A program made the position numbers and the translations under genes. Below are positions 20,070 through 28,364 of a stretch of DNA of 30,028 nucleotides, one piece after another (position 1 is the first letter of the stretch; every line of letters starts with the position of its first letter). The notes beneath the pieces are model-generated. The model saw only the letters and a program-made list of their open reading frames with translations, was not told the DNA's origin and did not search any database. Source of the DNA: a virus; IMG/VR virus record IMGVR_UViG_3300010354_000026, positions 1 through 30,028 of that record, one strand, 5' to 3'.

Positions 20070-21693
20070 TTATAGGTTCCCATTTCAAGCACCACCAACT
20101 TTCACGGATTGGTGCATTATTAAATTTGGTACACATTTGATTTTTATTATATTCACAATTACCACAAGCCTGTCCTTCTGGCACACCATCACTGGCAGAA
20201 CTTTGGTATGCAGGTGGTAGATCGGCAGGAATTGGTTGGCCATCCGGATAAAGACGATCTGCTGATGAATCAGACGAAGATTCTTGCTCCTGCCCTTGTG
20301 GAGATTCTTCAACTTGATTCTGTTCTATTTTGTATTCAGCATCCAATATTTCTTCATACATTTCGTATTCATCTTCATCGGCCAATAATTCTAGCATTTT
20401 TTCTTCAATAATCTTATGAATGACATTGGATTTAGGTGCAGAATCTTTGGCTAATTTTAGCATATTCATGTCATTATACTTGTCCTGAATATTGAAGGAA
20501 TCTGGATATTTGATTTCACCGTCCCAATTTTGGCCTTGCCATTGAGCATACAATCTCCAAATTTGTTCTTCAGAGTGTTCGAGGTTATCTGCATATGCCG
20601 CCAATGCCGAGTTAAGAAGTTGGAACTCCGTGGCTAATGCTATGCCACTAAGTCTGCGAGTTTCAATGCTACGAATGCCACCCATGTGTGCCATTCTATC
20701 AATGCTACCTATTTTGCTTTCAATAGATTTTAAGAATCCATCAAGACTAGCACCACTTGGTTGCAATAGATAGGGTTTGATGAAATCTGGACCAACATCA
20801 GATGGTACCTGAATAATTGAACCGGCACCTGCGGCTGCAGAAGTTCGTTCATCCTTAACCAATGAGGGGTGATTGGTTAGTCGACCTACCTGTTCCACCT
20901 CAGATAATTCATTGTAAATGCCCCGAGCCATATCGGCAACATCTCCAACCAAACTTATACCTATACCTTTGATAGGAGACCTTTGTGCATATACACAGAC
21001 TGCTGGAATCTTACCTAATAGATTAGGAAACTCCATTTTCATCGTTGGTTCACCAGTTTCTGTAGATTCCCAAACGGTCACATTCTCTGAAGTATAAATT
21101 CTAAACACTTCAGTACCATTCTGCATACCTTCATAGATTTTTAGATAGGTTAACACATACACACCACTGATGCTTCTTTCATAACGCCAGTCTAAAACAT
21201 TTTCTGGTGTGACAATAGAAATATAAGGGCGAATTCCCTGTTGCAGTTCTTCTGCACGAGTAAAAACATTGGCTGGAGGCTTGTCCAAAATTACCCAGGT
21301 GTGGCCGTAAACACCGGCATAGGTAGCCACATCTCTCATCACACTATCAAAACTTCTACCATCTAGATCTGCATCTTTCATAAAATGATCTATTGAAGGA
21401 TCATCTTCTAGACTTCCCATTTGTCTATCTGGTTGTTGTCTGAACAAAAAACTGTTATAGATGGCAGATATGGCTTTGACGTGATTGTCATAGGGAGTAG
21501 TATCTAATCTTGTTTCGTAATCAGTTTCACTCTCCATCATATATGCAGTAAGGTATCTACCATCACGATAGTCTTTACCTCCATAATAAGAGTTAATTAA
21601 AAATTTCCATCTTTCAATGTTTTCTTGCCATGCCGTATGTGTCACTAGCAGACGTTGTTTCATTGATTGAGTTTGTGTAGGGTTGAATGCCAT
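20047..21693 (-). CDS. Portal protein
   Basis: A 548-residue protein directly after TerL. The N-terminal part (NSYYGGKDYRDGRYL; DTTPYDNHVKAISAIYNSFLF at about 70-90) and the central YISIVTPENVLDWRYE segment are portal-like. A helical stem/clip region with RRLSGIALATEFQLLNSALA at about 340-360 follows. The dodecamer would form the DNA channel and dock TerL. The C-terminus is acidic and disordered, then ends in a Cys motif C510-x2-C513-x7-C521-x13-C535 with two Trp beside it, which could bind zinc or an iron-sulfur centre. Confidence 0.88.
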   Translation of the reverse strand: MAFNPTQTQSMKQRLLVTHTAWQENIERWKFLINSYYGGKDYRDGRYLTAYMMESETDYETRLDTTPYDNHVKAISAIYNSFLFRQQPDRQMGSLEDDPSIDHFMKDADLDGRSFDSVMRDVATYAGVYGHTWVILDKPPANVFTRAEELQQGIRPYISIVTPENVLDWRYERSISGVYVLTYLKIYEGMQNGTEVFRIYTSENVTVWESTETGEPTMKMEFPNLLGKIPAVCVYAQRSPIKGIGISLVGDVADMARGIYNELSEVEQVGRLTNHPSLVKDERTSAAAGAGSIIQVPSDVGPDFIKPYLLQPSGASLDGFLKSIESKIGSIDRMAHMGGIRSIETRRLSGIALATEFQLLNSALAAYADNLEHSEEQIWRLYAQWQGQNWDGEIKYPDSFNIQDKYNDMNMLKLAKDSAPKSNVIHKIIEEKMLELLADEDEYEMYEEILDAEYKIEQNQVEESPQGQEQESSSDSSADRLYPDGQPIPADLPPAYQSSASDGVPEGQACGNCEYNKNQMCTKFNNAPIRESWWCLKWEPINEDDSTN

Positions 21694-21696
21694 CTT

Positions 21697-22938
21697 TTAT
21701 AGCCTCTTGGTTGCGACACCCCATCGTTGAGGTGTTTCTGTAGTTTCAACATAGGTCTTAATTGGAAACAAGAAATCAACCAAATAAGAAATAGCATCAA
21801 ATTGGTGGTCTAATCCACTGTCCTTGTCTATGATATTGGTTCCTTCCTTATACGACAATCGTTGTAAACTATCTATCGTATGTTTGCATTTAGGATCTAT
21901 GAATAAGGTCCTTACACCAGCCGCATTTTTCAATTTGGCATTTAGGGCGTTAACACGATCTCTCACAGGAGTATGAAAGGCTCGTGCTCGGACTGAAAAA
22001 CCAGCATTTATCAAGATGCTGAAATCGGTTTTGCCTCCTGCACTTGTTTTCTTTTGTCTTGAACTGGGATCTGGATAGGCCACAACCTTAGAATGTGGAT
22101 ATCTATGTTTGATCTCCTCGACTAATTCATCAGTGTTTGATCCCTCCATGCGGACTTCATCAAACACATGAATGTCATTGCCTTTGACCTGTGCTATGAC
22201 TGCGGTCATAGGTAGAATATTAAAATCAATCCCGATATGTAAAATACCTTTTTCAGGATCTTCTATTTTCTTGACATTTTCTTTGTAATCGAAATTGTAG
22301 GCTACCACCCCACTCCATGTGGTGAAGGTAGCACAATATTCTTGTAAAAAAGTCTTTTCATCAAGGTCTCTTTTGGCTGCTTCTATCTCTTCGGCAGGAA
22401 CATTCCCTCCGTCGATGGTAGAATATTGCCAAGCATTCCAATCTTTCTCATTCAAGGCCTTGGTGAAAAGTTCATGGCTCCATGAACCTACACCTTTTGG
22501 TGTTCCACAGAACAGGGCACGACCCTGTTTGTCAGATAAAGTTGGTCGGATCACTTCAGTCCATGCTTCTTTAGGCGAATCTTGAAATTCGTCCCAAACT
22601 ACAAAATCCAATCCCATGCCACGCAAAGAATCAGGATTGTCACAGCCTTTGAGTGCTATGGTAGATCCATTTTTTAATTTAATGGTTAATTCTGCTTCAT
22701 TGCTACTTTTGATCCAACGCAATTCATGAAGTTTAGTTTTGAGATGTTCCCACCAAATTTGTTTAGCCATTCGATAACTTGGACAAATAGCCCAATTAAT
22801 GCTTCCGGGCTTGGTGGCGGCTGACTTACAAAGTTCTCTCACACCTAAAAAAGTCTTTCCAAATCTTCTTCCGGTTATGAGAACCTTCATCCTTGAGGTA
22901 TCATCTGCTACGATCTTTTGCGGCACACTCAATGGCAT
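21697..22938 (-). CDS. terL: Terminase large subunit
   Basis: A 413-residue ATPase-nuclease. Walker A GRRFGKT is at 23-29, Walker B VVWDE at 113-117 with catalytic Glu117, and a coupling motif GTPKG at 145-149. The RNase H-like nuclease has acids at D238 (IGIDFN), D290 (YPDPSS) and D377/D381 (LDHQFDAI). It packages DNA into the prohead through the portal, which is the next gene. Start overlaps the upstream stop by one base. Confidence 0.95.
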   Translation of the reverse strand: MPLSVPQKIVADDTSRMKVLITGRRFGKTFLGVRELCKSAATKPGSINWAICPSYRMAKQIWWEHLKTKLHELRWIKSSNEAELTIKLKNGSTIALKGCDNPDSLRGMGLDFVVWDEFQDSPKEAWTEVIRPTLSDKQGRALFCGTPKGVGSWSHELFTKALNEKDWNAWQYSTIDGGNVPAEEIEAAKRDLDEKTFLQEYCATFTTWSGVVAYNFDYKENVKKIEDPEKGILHIGIDFNILPMTAVIAQVKGNDIHVFDEVRMEGSNTDELVEEIKHRYPHSKVVAYPDPSSRQKKTSAGGKTDFSILINAGFSVRARAFHTPVRDRVNALNAKLKNAAGVRTLFIDPKCKHTIDSLQRLSYKEGTNIIDKDSGLDHQFDAISYLVDFLFPIKTYVETTETPQRWGVATKRL

Positions 22939-23138
22939 TAACCTTGTCCTTGTATAACACTAACCACTGCGGGTATGACCACGGCACCGACTAAAAGTAT
23001 AAGGATGGCCCAAACTCTGGCATCCATCTTTTCTACTTTCTTTTCCACCCTGTCAATATCTTCTTTCATATGCTGTAGATGATTGTCTCTGATATTGATT
23101 ACAATTTCGGTCAGTTGTTTCAATGTCATGTCATTCAT
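22938..23138 (-). CDS. Small coiled-coil membrane protein between TerS and TerL
   Basis: A 66-residue protein. Residues 5-38 form a charged amphipathic helix with heptads (IRDNHLQHMKEDIDRVEKKV). Residues 43-60 (AILILLVGAVVIPAVVSV) are a single C-terminal membrane anchor. This is the XhlA/holin-accessory layout, so it is the best lysis-related candidate in the genome with the 6376 frame. Its start lies inside the end of TerS (8-base overlap) and its stop overlaps the TerL start. A holin gene inside the terminase pair would be unusual; a membrane-bound packaging accessory is an alternative. Confidence 0.75.
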   Translation of the reverse strand: MNDMTLKQLTEIVINIRDNHLQHMKEDIDRVEKKVEKMDARVWAILILLVGAVVIPAVVSVIQGQG

Positions 23139-23460
23139 TCCATGGCAATGGTGAATTGCTTTCTTTATCTTCTGGTGAATCTTTCTGCGAAAGATATTGC
23201 TTTCCCAAAAAGATTAACATTCTTGGATCTTTATCTTGAACTGCTTTTTCAAATTGGGCACGGCGTAATGCCTTCTTTCCTTGGCTGCGGGCTTTTTCGA
23301 CGAGGTCACCAAATTTTCTAGAAACTGTTGTTTCATCGATGCCTAACACATCTGCAATTTCTTTATAGGTACACATCATGCAACCAAGGCGCCAGACCAG
23401 TTCCTGATCTATATCACTGATCTTAGACTTTTTTACCGCCTTTGGATTAAATTCATCCAT
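23131..23460 (-). CDS. terS: Terminase small subunit
   Basis: A 109-residue protein with a helix-turn-helix (TYKEIADVLGIDETTVSRKF at about 32-51), followed by a helical oligomerisation part with KALRRAQFEKAV and DPRMLIFLGKQYLSQKD at about 78-94. These last blocks are typical of small terminase subunits in many tailed phages. It recognises packaging sites and hands DNA to TerL two genes downstream. Confidence 0.88.
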   Translation of the reverse strand: MDEFNPKAVKKSKISDIDQELVWRLGCMMCTYKEIADVLGIDETTVSRKFGDLVEKARSQGKKALRRAQFEKAVQDKDPRMLIFLGKQYLSQKDSPEDKESNSPLPWNE

Positions 23461-23463
23461 ATC

Positions 23464-23793
23464 TTATAGGCTCCTTGTTTCTACTTTGATTCTAAAATAT
23501 CGCCTTTCTGTAAGTCCGCCTGAGGTAGTGATTTGATTGTAGATTTTATATATTTTGCCTGCTGATCCGCCTGTGACCTTTACCGTGGTTACATATGATG
23601 TAGTAGATTGAGCAGATCTTGTTAATGGATCTGTATCTCCGGTGATGGTTTCAATTGTATAATTACTGGAAGAAATGGTCTCACCATTGTTTAACCAATC
23701 TGTCCAATCGAGACTGTAGGTCAGAATGGCTTCTGTATCCTTAGGGATATAGATGCCCTCATTGTCTCTTAAAAATCCTGTAATGGTAGCCAT
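23464..23793 (-). CDS. Phage fibre-tail adaptor-like protein
   Basis: A 109-residue beta-rich protein. The pattern DWTDWLNNGETISSSNYTIE at about 29-48, a VKVTGGSAGKIYKIYN block at about 72-87 and a final RRYFRIKVETR is that of the small Ig-like fibre-tail adaptor family of aquatic phages (recognised by motif). It would join a fibre to the tail. AAGGA lies ten bases upstream, and a TTTTTGTGACC...TAAATA element sits before it. Confidence 0.8.
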   Translation of the reverse strand: MATITGFLRDNEGIYIPKDTEAILTYSLDWTDWLNNGETISSSNYTIETITGDTDPLTRSAQSTTSYVTTVKVTGGSAGKIYKIYNQITTSGGLTERRYFRIKVETRSL

Positions 23794-23813
23794 TGTTTTT
23801 TATCCTTATTCAC

Positions 23814-23830
23814 TATTTAACTGGTCACAA
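23814..23830 (-). promoter_or_regulatory. Late promoter-like element before the adaptor gene
   Basis: TTTTTGTGACC (about 23832-23822), then AGT-TAAATAG (core 23819-23814). The first part overlaps the end of the LamG gene (its stop TGA is inside). It matches the element at 17403-17423. Confidence 0.45.
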
Positions 23831-26149
23831 AAACTCCACATCCAAAGACCTTGTTTCTTCTAGGATTTTGAAATTTCTGTTCTCGGGTTTGATGTCCCAA
23901 CTTCTGGTCTCTTCTAGGACCAATTGTTTTCTTATTTCGGAATCTATCAGCACAGATCTAGTTTCACTGAGGACCTTGACCATAAATTCTGAATCAAACA
24001 GTTTGAGATCACCGGAAAACACACTTTGGAATTCTGCAGTAAGGCTAGCACTGGCTCGAACATTAGAAATTCTGCCTGAAGCCAATTCACTGGCAAAGGC
24101 TTGAAATTCTGCACGACCATTTAAGATCATTGAACCTGTGGTTGATAGGTTACATTGAGCAGATAGGTTGGCCTTGCCTCCAGGCAATCTCTGACCTACT
24201 GTTAATTCACTGGCAAAGGCTTCAAGAACAGCACTACCACCCGCAAACCGTTGTCCGTTAACTGTGACATCAGTAACTGCTACCATCGGATCCAAGATCA
24301 CATTAGGTATCAATGTTGGTCTAGTCGACATACTAAAGGTCGCAGTTAAATCTGCTTTGGCCTGAGGTAATCTTTGACCCACTGCTAGTTGTGCCGCAAA
24401 TGCTTCTAGTGTAGATTGACCTTGTAGTATTCTACTGCCTTTTGCTGATAGATCAAATTGTGTATCTAGTGCCGATGAAGAACGTTTGAAATTTATTGCC
24501 GATACAAACAGTGAGGCTGTTGATTCTAATTGTGCTGAACCTCCAGGTAGTCTATTTGCATTGGCTGTTAAAGCACTGATAGATTCTAGATTACTTTGAC
24601 CTTTGATTATTCTGTCAGCACGAGCAACAAGATTAAATTGATCAGACAATGATGAACGACCATCGACCAGTATACCACCTGTGGCACTAAGACTTACATT
24701 ATCAAAGGCAAACCAACCTGTAGGTCCCCATTGATCTTTGACAAAACTATCCCATTCATCAGGATCAATGGTATCCCATGTGTATTGCCAAGTTTCATTG
24801 ATCTGCACTAACAGACCACCTCTGGCAAATTGATCAAAGGCCGCAGAAAGGTTGGCACGAGCATTAATTTGAACTTCTGCACTAGCAGACAATGCCACTG
24901 TGGAAAAGGCCGTCATCTCGGCTATTTTTAATAGTCTACCACGGCTGAATAAATCTGCAGACGCAGACAGTGATGCATGACCATTAAGTTGCATCTGACC
25001 ACGTGCGGAAATATCAGCACTGGCATTTAGATTGGCACTACCTTGAGGTAATCTCTGTGCTATGACTATGACTGTGGCCGTAGAAGTTAAATTGGCATTG
25101 CCTCCAGGCAATCTCTGTGCTGTTGCTGTCTGCGTAGCAATAGCACTAAGACTGGCATTGGCTGTGGGTAATGTTATTCCGCCTTTGGCAGTCTGTGTAA
25201 ATTCAGCAGATAGACCGGCAGAACCATAAACGGCTTTGGTTCCTCGAGCAGATAGAGTGAATTGATAATCGGGTCTTTCCCAACTTCGCCAACGATCGAA
25301 ACTGTCATAGATCGTATCCCAAGTATCTGTGTCTGCCCATGTATAAACATCATTGCCTAAAAATACGATACTGGGATTTGGATTGGCTGTTGCAGATAGT
25401 GTAGCAGTTGATGTTAAAGAGGATGAACCCCTTACACCTATATCATCGGTGAATGTAGTAGATCCATCGGCACCATCCATGTGCAATAACAACAAAGTGT
25501 TGTCATCGGGTGCAAATCTTGTTGCCGGAGTAAATGTTGCTGTGTATCTTTCTACATTAGAAATTCTAACTTCATCTATCCAACCATCATATTCTTGGGT
25601 AGGTCCTGATAATTCTAATGCTCCAATCCAAATGTTATTGTTGCTGACAAATGGATCATCAAAGGCTTGAAGATCCGTGTAACTTTGGCTGGTAGCAGTG
25701 GCTTGAGAAACCCCATCTAACCACAATTTTAATGTTGAACCATTTCTTGTTACTGCCACATGATGCCATGCACCAGTAATATCACCTAGGGTGGTATAAT
25801 TTTTTGTAACAGTACCAGAATTCGCACCACCTTCAGTGTAAAAACTTAGATCGATACTACCACTATTTCTTTTTAGTTTTAGTTGCCACCAATATGTTTG
25901 ACCTGCTGAGACAATCTGTTGAGGTGCAGAAATAATAGTATCATCACCGAGCACAGAAAGATCATTATAAAACCAAGCCTCAATAGTCCAAGAACCAGTA
26001 ACATTTAATTCGCCATTGGCCTGTGCAACGGTAAGATAATCTTCATTAGTAGAGGATCCATCAAGAAGAAGACTGCCAGATCCGGATTTGGATTTAGCAG
26101 TATCTACCTGTGCTTGATTATATGCTGTTACTGTTAGAGGACGAGCCAT
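23825..26149 (-). CDS. Large fibre protein: LamG-like domain plus repeats
   Basis: A 774-residue protein behind GGAGG. Residues about 20-215 form a concanavalin/LamG-like domain, with SWTIEAWFYND, WHHVAVTRNGSTLKLWLDGV and IDEVRISNVERYT, followed by TLLLLHMDGADGSTTF. Such domains bind glycans in many virion proteins. From about 290 on there is a run of modules of the type G-x-A-x-L-x-A-x-A ... R-L-P-G-G, at least a dozen, which probably forms a beta shaft. The C-terminus repeats L-x-E-T-R-S-x-x-V four times. This looks like a receptor-binding or decoration fibre. DNA repeats between modules make recombination likely. Confidence 0.8.
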   Translation of the reverse strand: MARPLTVTAYNQAQVDTAKSKSGSGSLLLDGSSTNEDYLTVAQANGELNVTGSWTIEAWFYNDLSVLGDDTIISAPQQIVSAGQTYWWQLKLKRNSGSIDLSFYTEGGANSGTVTKNYTTLGDITGAWHHVAVTRNGSTLKLWLDGVSQATATSQSYTDLQAFDDPFVSNNNIWIGALELSGPTQEYDGWIDEVRISNVERYTATFTPATRFAPDDNTLLLLHMDGADGSTTFTDDIGVRGSSSLTSTATLSATANPNPSIVFLGNDVYTWADTDTWDTIYDSFDRWRSWERPDYQFTLSARGTKAVYGSAGLSAEFTQTAKGGITLPTANASLSAIATQTATAQRLPGGNANLTSTATVIVIAQRLPQGSANLNASADISARGQMQLNGHASLSASADLFSRGRLLKIAEMTAFSTVALSASAEVQINARANLSAAFDQFARGGLLVQINETWQYTWDTIDPDEWDSFVKDQWGPTGWFAFDNVSLSATGGILVDGRSSLSDQFNLVARADRIIKGQSNLESISALTANANRLPGGSAQLESTASLFVSAINFKRSSSALDTQFDLSAKGSRILQGQSTLEAFAAQLAVGQRLPQAKADLTATFSMSTRPTLIPNVILDPMVAVTDVTVNGQRFAGGSAVLEAFASELTVGQRLPGGKANLSAQCNLSTTGSMILNGRAEFQAFASELASGRISNVRASASLTAEFQSVFSGDLKLFDSEFMVKVLSETRSVLIDSEIRKQLVLEETRSWDIKPENRNFKILEETRSLDVEFL

Positions 26150-26162
26150 TCCTCATCCTCCA

Positions 26163-26885
26163 TTAGGTATATCGATTTACATGACTGACACGCACTTCAT
26201 CGATATAGGCATTCATAGATTGACCAAAGTCTGCGCCTATTGCAAAATTTGTTCCACCTTTGGTTGGTGTATTGGTCAATGCTGAACTTAGATATTCAAC
26301 ACCATTAACATAGACTTTTGCTCCAGTAGCAGTTACAATCAATGCCATATGATACCAAACTCCTGTGACTAGATCGTTGGTAGTAGAATGGAACCAGTTG
26401 TTGGCACCTGACCAGTAATACAATGTCATACCTTGATCAGTGTTAGGACCAAATGCCCAGAAAGTTGAACCTGATTGATCCATGTGTCCCATCATCTTTG
26501 GTAGATGGTTTGGCGAATTTCTAGAAATGTTAGTAAATGAATTGATGTATAACCAGCATTCAAATGTTCTTGGTGCTGCCTGTAAATCCCAATCATCACT
26601 ATCGCCTGTCCAGGCGTAATCTCCGCCGGTGCCATCTACATAAAGTGAGGCTGTGCCAAACTTTTTAGTTGCTGTAGACAATACACTATTAACCATTGTG
26701 ATAGTCTTGGCAGTTCTACCTGAACCATTATCATCAGTGGTTGTGGTAGCACCATTGGTGCCATTGAAATGCAACAGTAATTTGGTATTGGCGTCATCAG
26801 TAAATTCCGCAGTGGGCACAGTAAAGGCTGCACCACCGGCCGCAGGCTTAATTATTCCTGGCATTGCACAAATGAATCCTGTCAT
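26163..26885 (-). CDS. Second LamG-domain fibre protein
   Basis: 240 residues from the ATG at 26885, which overlaps the upstream stop by one base. It contains one LamG-like domain: FTDDANTKLLLHFNGTNGAT, FECWLYINSF, WYHMALIVTATGAKVYVNGV and a final IDEVRVSHVNRYT. The same elements occur in the next gene in a different order: here the 'LLLHFNG' strand opens the domain, there it closes it. The gene stops exactly at RYT where the neighbour continues, so the pair may have come from splitting or permuting a longer protein. Confidence 0.8.
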   Translation of the reverse strand: MTGFICAMPGIIKPAAGGAAFTVPTAEFTDDANTKLLLHFNGTNGATTTTDDNGSGRTAKTITMVNSVLSTATKKFGTASLYVDGTGGDYAWTGDSDDWDLQAAPRTFECWLYINSFTNISRNSPNHLPKMMGHMDQSGSTFWAFGPNTDQGMTLYYWSGANNWFHSTTNDLVTGVWYHMALIVTATGAKVYVNGVEYLSSALTNTPTKGGTNFAIGADFGQSMNAYIDEVRVSHVNRYT

Positions 26886-27859
26886 TATGTTACATTCCCT
26901 GAAATGATACACACAGTAGATGACAAGAACACTATACTGGCCACGCCACGGGTGGCGAGACTCACAGATGCTTTGTCTGAATCCGTGCCTGCGATATAAG
27001 CAGTGGTGATAGTGCAGGTAATGGTTATGGCTGCGGTATGGTTGTTGGCCACTAAAATCACATCACCTTCTGCGAATGTAGCATCTGGAATAGTGATGCT
27101 ACCACCCGAACCTACCTGCACATACTTGCCCACATCACCAGTGGCCAATGTATAAGAAGTTGTTTTGGTGCCGACTGCTGGTAAGTTGATATAACCTAAC
27201 TTGCTGGTTATAGGAGGCAATGTCAATGTGGTTGAATCTGTGCCTGACAATGTCACAGTATTATTCACTGTTAATGTTTTACCATCTGCAATGGTTAATG
27301 TAGCAGATGATGCCGGAGCAGTGAACGCAACCTTATTAATACTAGTAGCAGATGCTACTCCCAATGTAGGTGTAGTCAAACTAGGGCTTGTGGCTAGAAC
27401 AACATTACCACTACCGGTGGTAGAAGCCGCACTGGCTGCGGTTATGCGACCCTGTTGATCTACTGTGATAGTAGCAATGGCATAAGAATTTGGTGTGACC
27501 GCAGTATTATCAAGATTGATCGTGATAGTATCAGTGGCACTGGCCACGGCAGTCAATCCGGTGCCACCACTGATGGTCAATGTGTTGCCATCATTGATAG
27601 TTTGGCTAGTACCACTGTCACCTGCTACGGTGAATGAAGTCATACCACTACTGTCACTGGCAAGTTCAAATCTACTATTGGTAGAATTATATTTTAAGAT
27701 CTGATTATTTGATGGTGTAGACGGAATGTAAAGCATATCAATGATATCATTGACATTGTCTACATTCTGTTTCAGATCTGCTCTAGCCAAACTAGGACGA
27801 TCTGTACCTGCGTCTAAGTTTGTAGTAGAGGCTTTGGTTGAATTTGGCCATGTTGGCAT
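26885..27859 (-). CDS. Tail fibre protein with repeats
   Basis: A 324-residue protein behind GGAGG. The N-terminus TTNLDAGTDRPSLARADLKQ is an attachment module also seen in the 7170 gene. Then come shaft-like Thr/Ser/Gly-rich beta repeats (GDSGTSQTINDGNTLTISGG; TVDQQGRITAASAAS at about 150-164). The C-terminal part includes YTLATGDVGKYVQVGSGGSI. It is typical of trimeric fibres of aquatic tailed phages. Confidence 0.82.
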   Translation of the reverse strand: MPTWPNSTKASTTNLDAGTDRPSLARADLKQNVDNVNDIIDMLYIPSTPSNNQILKYNSTNSRFELASDSSGMTSFTVAGDSGTSQTINDGNTLTISGGTGLTAVASATDTITINLDNTAVTPNSYAIATITVDQQGRITAASAASTTGSGNVVLATSPSLTTPTLGVASATSINKVAFTAPASSATLTIADGKTLTVNNTVTLSGTDSTTLTLPPITSKLGYINLPAVGTKTTSYTLATGDVGKYVQVGSGGSITIPDATFAEGDVILVANNHTAAITITCTITTAYIAGTDSDKASVSLATRGVASIVFLSSTVCIISGNVT

Positions 27860-27878
27860 TTTTTACCCCTCCACTAGA

Positions 27879-28292
27879 TTAAGTTAGGCTGATCGTTAAT
27901 TGATTTGCCTGAATTTGAAAAGTATCTCCATCTGAGACCACTTTGGATGCAGTCAGAGCACCTTTGAAAAGTGCGGTTGTGGTTGCATAAGTTTGGCTGG
28001 TTTTGATACTAATATGAGTAATTGTTCCCCAATTGCCACCTGAGGCGGTTGGGAATGTTATGGTTGCATTATTATCACAGAATGTCAAACCAGATGATGG
28101 TTGGCTGGCAGCATTAAATGTCACTGCTGTTCTTTGATATGAATAAGCATTGGCTACCTCATTGGCTGTGCCTGATTCACCAGGATCGCCAGTGTGGAGT
28201 CCAATATACCAAGTGGTCGGTCTGGTTGCGGTCTGTGTGTTTAGTAAGAAGTTCAATGCAAGAACTTCTGCTGTATCGGTTGCGGCGGACAT
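27879..28292 (-). CDS. Small tail-fibre-associated protein, 137 aa
   Basis: AAGGAG nine bases before the ATG. WYIGLHTGDPGESGTANEVA at about 28-47, YQRTAVTF, and WGTITHISIKT followed by SDGDTFQIQANQLTISL are the motifs of a phage tail protein family seen beside fibres (the 'AL-T-DP...GTE' pattern). It is preceded by the best-conserved TAAATA-type box (28341-28355). Confidence 0.8.
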   Translation of the reverse strand: MSAATDTAEVLALNFLLNTQTATRPTTWYIGLHTGDPGESGTANEVANAYSYQRTAVTFNAASQPSSGLTFCDNNATITFPTASGGNWGTITHISIKTSQTYATTTALFKGALTASKVVSDGDTFQIQANQLTISLT

Positions 28293-28340
28293 AGATAAGT
28301 CTCCTTATAAGGTTGTTTTTGTTTTGAACGGCCGTGTTCG

Positions 28341-28355
28341 TAATTATTTATTGAA
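28341..28355 (-). promoter_or_regulatory. TAAATA-type promoter box
   Basis: TTCAATAAATAATTA on the minus strand, identical to the 15 bases at 19199-19185. It lies in the only intergenic gap of the fibre block (28293-28364), about 50 bases before the ATG at 28292. A palindrome ACGGCCGT (28328-28335) follows it. Confidence 0.6.
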
Positions 28356-28364
28356 GCCTGTTTT

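Noticed and set aside
23793-24104. Plus-strand frame opposite the fibre gene, and similar antisense frames across the late region
   Set aside because: They are mirror frames of codon bias in the fibre, tape measure and capsid genes and lack ribosome sites.
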